NCBI GenBank assembly: GCA_036821645.1
Contig: DAISJD010000005.1
Coordinates: 11,096 to 75,095 of the forward strand
Length of the DNA stretch: 64,000 nt
Source of the DNA: DAISJD01 sp036821645
GTDB taxonomy: Bacteria; Pseudomonadota; Alphaproteobacteria; ATCC43930; CGMCC-115725
Direction of reading: 5' to 3'
Of the stretch, positions 63,191 to 64,000 are shown in pieces. Within the stretch, counting starts at the first letter, position 1, and the number at the start of each line of letters is the position of its first letter. The notes under the pieces are model-generated. The model ran no database searches, was not told where the DNA came from, and saw only the letters and a list, made by a program, of their open reading frames with translations. The translations under genes were made by a program, and so were the position numbers.

Positions 63191-63700
63191 ATGACCACCC
63201 GCCCGGATTTTATCCGCCATTGGCAAGCGATCGAAGGGGCCGACGACGCCCATTATCCGGGCGACCCGGAATTGCTGGGCCTTGGCGCCCCGATCGGTCG
63301 GGCGACGGGATTGACCCGGATCGGGATTCATCACGAACGCCTGCCGCCGGGACGCCGGTCATCCTGGCCCCATGCCGAGGGGGCGGAAGAAGAATTCGTC
63401 TTCGTCATCGAAGGCCATCCCGACGTTTGGATCGACGGGGTGCTCTATCCGTTGGAACCGGGCGATTCGGTCGGATTTCCGGCTGGCACCGGGATCAGTC
63501 ACACCTTCCTCAACAATACCGACCGGATGGTGCGCCTCTTGATCGTGGGCGAGGCGAACAAGCCGGAAAACCGCATCCATTACCCCCTGCATCAGGCCTA
63601 TCAACAGACCCGGACCGACGGCTGGACCGATGTGCCCGCCCGCCCGCTTGGCCCGCATGACGGGATCGCGCGCGCCGGAACCCGTAAAATCGACGGGTGA
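63191..63700 (+). CDS. Cupin-domain protein
   Basis: A 169-residue protein with one cupin barrel: WPHAEGAEEEFVFVIEGHPDVW holds the first metal-motif region and GTGISHTFLNN the second. The usual glycine-rich GxxHxH appears only in part (SSWPHAEGAEEE), so metal binding is possible but not assured. AAGGA is 10 bases before ATG 63191. The function is unknown. It follows pheT by 94 bp and converges on the oxidoreductase gene at the right edge. Confidence 0.85.
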   Translation: MTTRPDFIRHWQAIEGADDAHYPGDPELLGLGAPIGRATGLTRIGIHHERLPPGRRSSWPHAEGAEEEFVFVIEGHPDVWIDGVLYPLEPGDSVGFPAGTGISHTFLNNTDRMVRLLIVGEANKPENRIHYPLHQAYQQTRTDGWTDVPARPLGPHDGIARAGTRKIDG

Positions 63701-63709
63701 AAACATCGT

Positions 63710-64000
63710 TCAAAGACCGCTGAACCAATTATAGCCCTGACGTTCCCAAAAGCCCGGCACGAAATCGTTGGTGACGGTGATCGCCACGACATGCTTTGGG
63801 TTTTTAAAGCCAAGCTTGGTCGGCACCCGGATCTTGATCGGAAACCCATGACGCGGGGCCAAGGGTTCCCCCGCCATGGTCAGCGCGATGAGCGTTTGGG
63901 GATGGCGCGCACTCGCCATGTCCAGACTGGTGCTATACCGATCGGCGCAGTCGATCTGAACATAGCGCGCCCGGCGATCCGCGCCCACCCGGTCGAGAAA
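63710..64000 (-). CDS. Sulfite-oxidase-like molybdopterin oxidoreductase (C-terminal part, cut by window edge)
   Basis: The last 96 residues of a protein that enters from the right edge. The visible frame (FLDRVGADRR, DRYSTSLDMA, HPQTLIALTMAGEPL, RHGFPIKIRVPTKLGFKN) is the C-terminal part of the oxidoreductase molybdopterin-binding domain (PF00174), found in sulfite oxidase and MsrP/YedY. GFPIKIRVPTKLG and GYNW are conserved. The cysteine that binds molybdenum lies outside the window, so the subtype cannot be told. Confidence 0.85.
   Translation of the reverse strand, partial: FLDRVGADRRARYVQIDCADRYSTSLDMASARHPQTLIALTMAGEPLAPRHGFPIKIRVPTKLGFKNPKHVVAITVTNDFVPGFWERQGYNWFSGL

Overview
The window looks like a chromosomal segment of an alphaproteobacterium, probably of the Rhodospirillales type. 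The evidence is a GcrA cell-cycle regulator, an LdtR-like MarR regulator, a TIGR02302 protein beside lysA, the chorismate mutase-hisC-tyrC order, the metX-metW pair, and GC-rich coding DNA with frequent ATGA start/stop overlaps. Family names come from recognised motifs and gene order; no database search was possible.

Layout. 1-6.1 kb (minus): a type I restriction-modification operon in the order hsdR-hsdS-(PrrC-like HEPN ATPase)-hsdM, with hsdM cut by the left edge. 6.2-14.0 kb (minus): a TIGR02302 membrane protein, lysA, an LptM-like lipoprotein, a membrane-anchored creatininase-like protein, a sterol desaturase-family hydroxylase, metW and metX. 14.4-17.2 kb (plus): chorismate mutase, hisC and tyrC. 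17.3-23.2 kb (minus): an LdtR-like regulator, then a valine-catabolism cluster (isobutyryl-CoA dehydrogenase, 3-hydroxyisobutyryl-CoA hydrolase, 3-hydroxyisobutyrate dehydrogenase) with two alpha/beta hydrolases. 23.5-30.0 kb (plus): a CoA-transferase, an aldehyde dehydrogenase, a penicillin-acylase-like protein lacking the usual serine nucleophile, and threonine deaminase. 30.1-32.3 kb (minus): a sugar aminotransferase and an SDR epimerase-like protein. Then come an extensin-like lipoprotein, gcrA, an Lrp regulator and a three-gene phosphorelay (hybrid kinase, receiver, HPt protein).

39.1-45.5 kb is the most unusual part. Four tandem paralogues encode exported proteins of about 315 residues with a HELFE/TDP/EIGDKC signature. 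Each has its own terminator and lies in very AT-rich spacer DNA. Copies 2-4 share an upstream 30-bp element at a nearly fixed distance (231-235 bp) from the start codon, and the coding sequences are mosaics with exactly identical blocks, as gene conversion would produce.

45.6-49.5 kb: cysH, the methionine-salvage genes mtnB-mtnD-mtnC, and sapC. 49.5-53.3 kb (minus): an mcrB-mcrC operon with an unrecognised third gene, next to tRNA-Arg(ACG). 54-64 kb: housekeeping genes (DUF4864 protein, gpt, an RlmI-like methyltransferase, gloB, a GST, a SPOR protein, rpmI-rplT, pheS-pheT, a cupin) and the end of a sulfite-oxidase-like gene cut by the right edge.

The window carries two nuclease defence loci (type I R-M with an anticodon-nuclease-like guard, and McrBC) in an otherwise metabolic region. 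The strongest candidates for something undescribed are the four-gene exported HELFE array with its shared upstream elements, and the unknown third gene of the McrBC operon.
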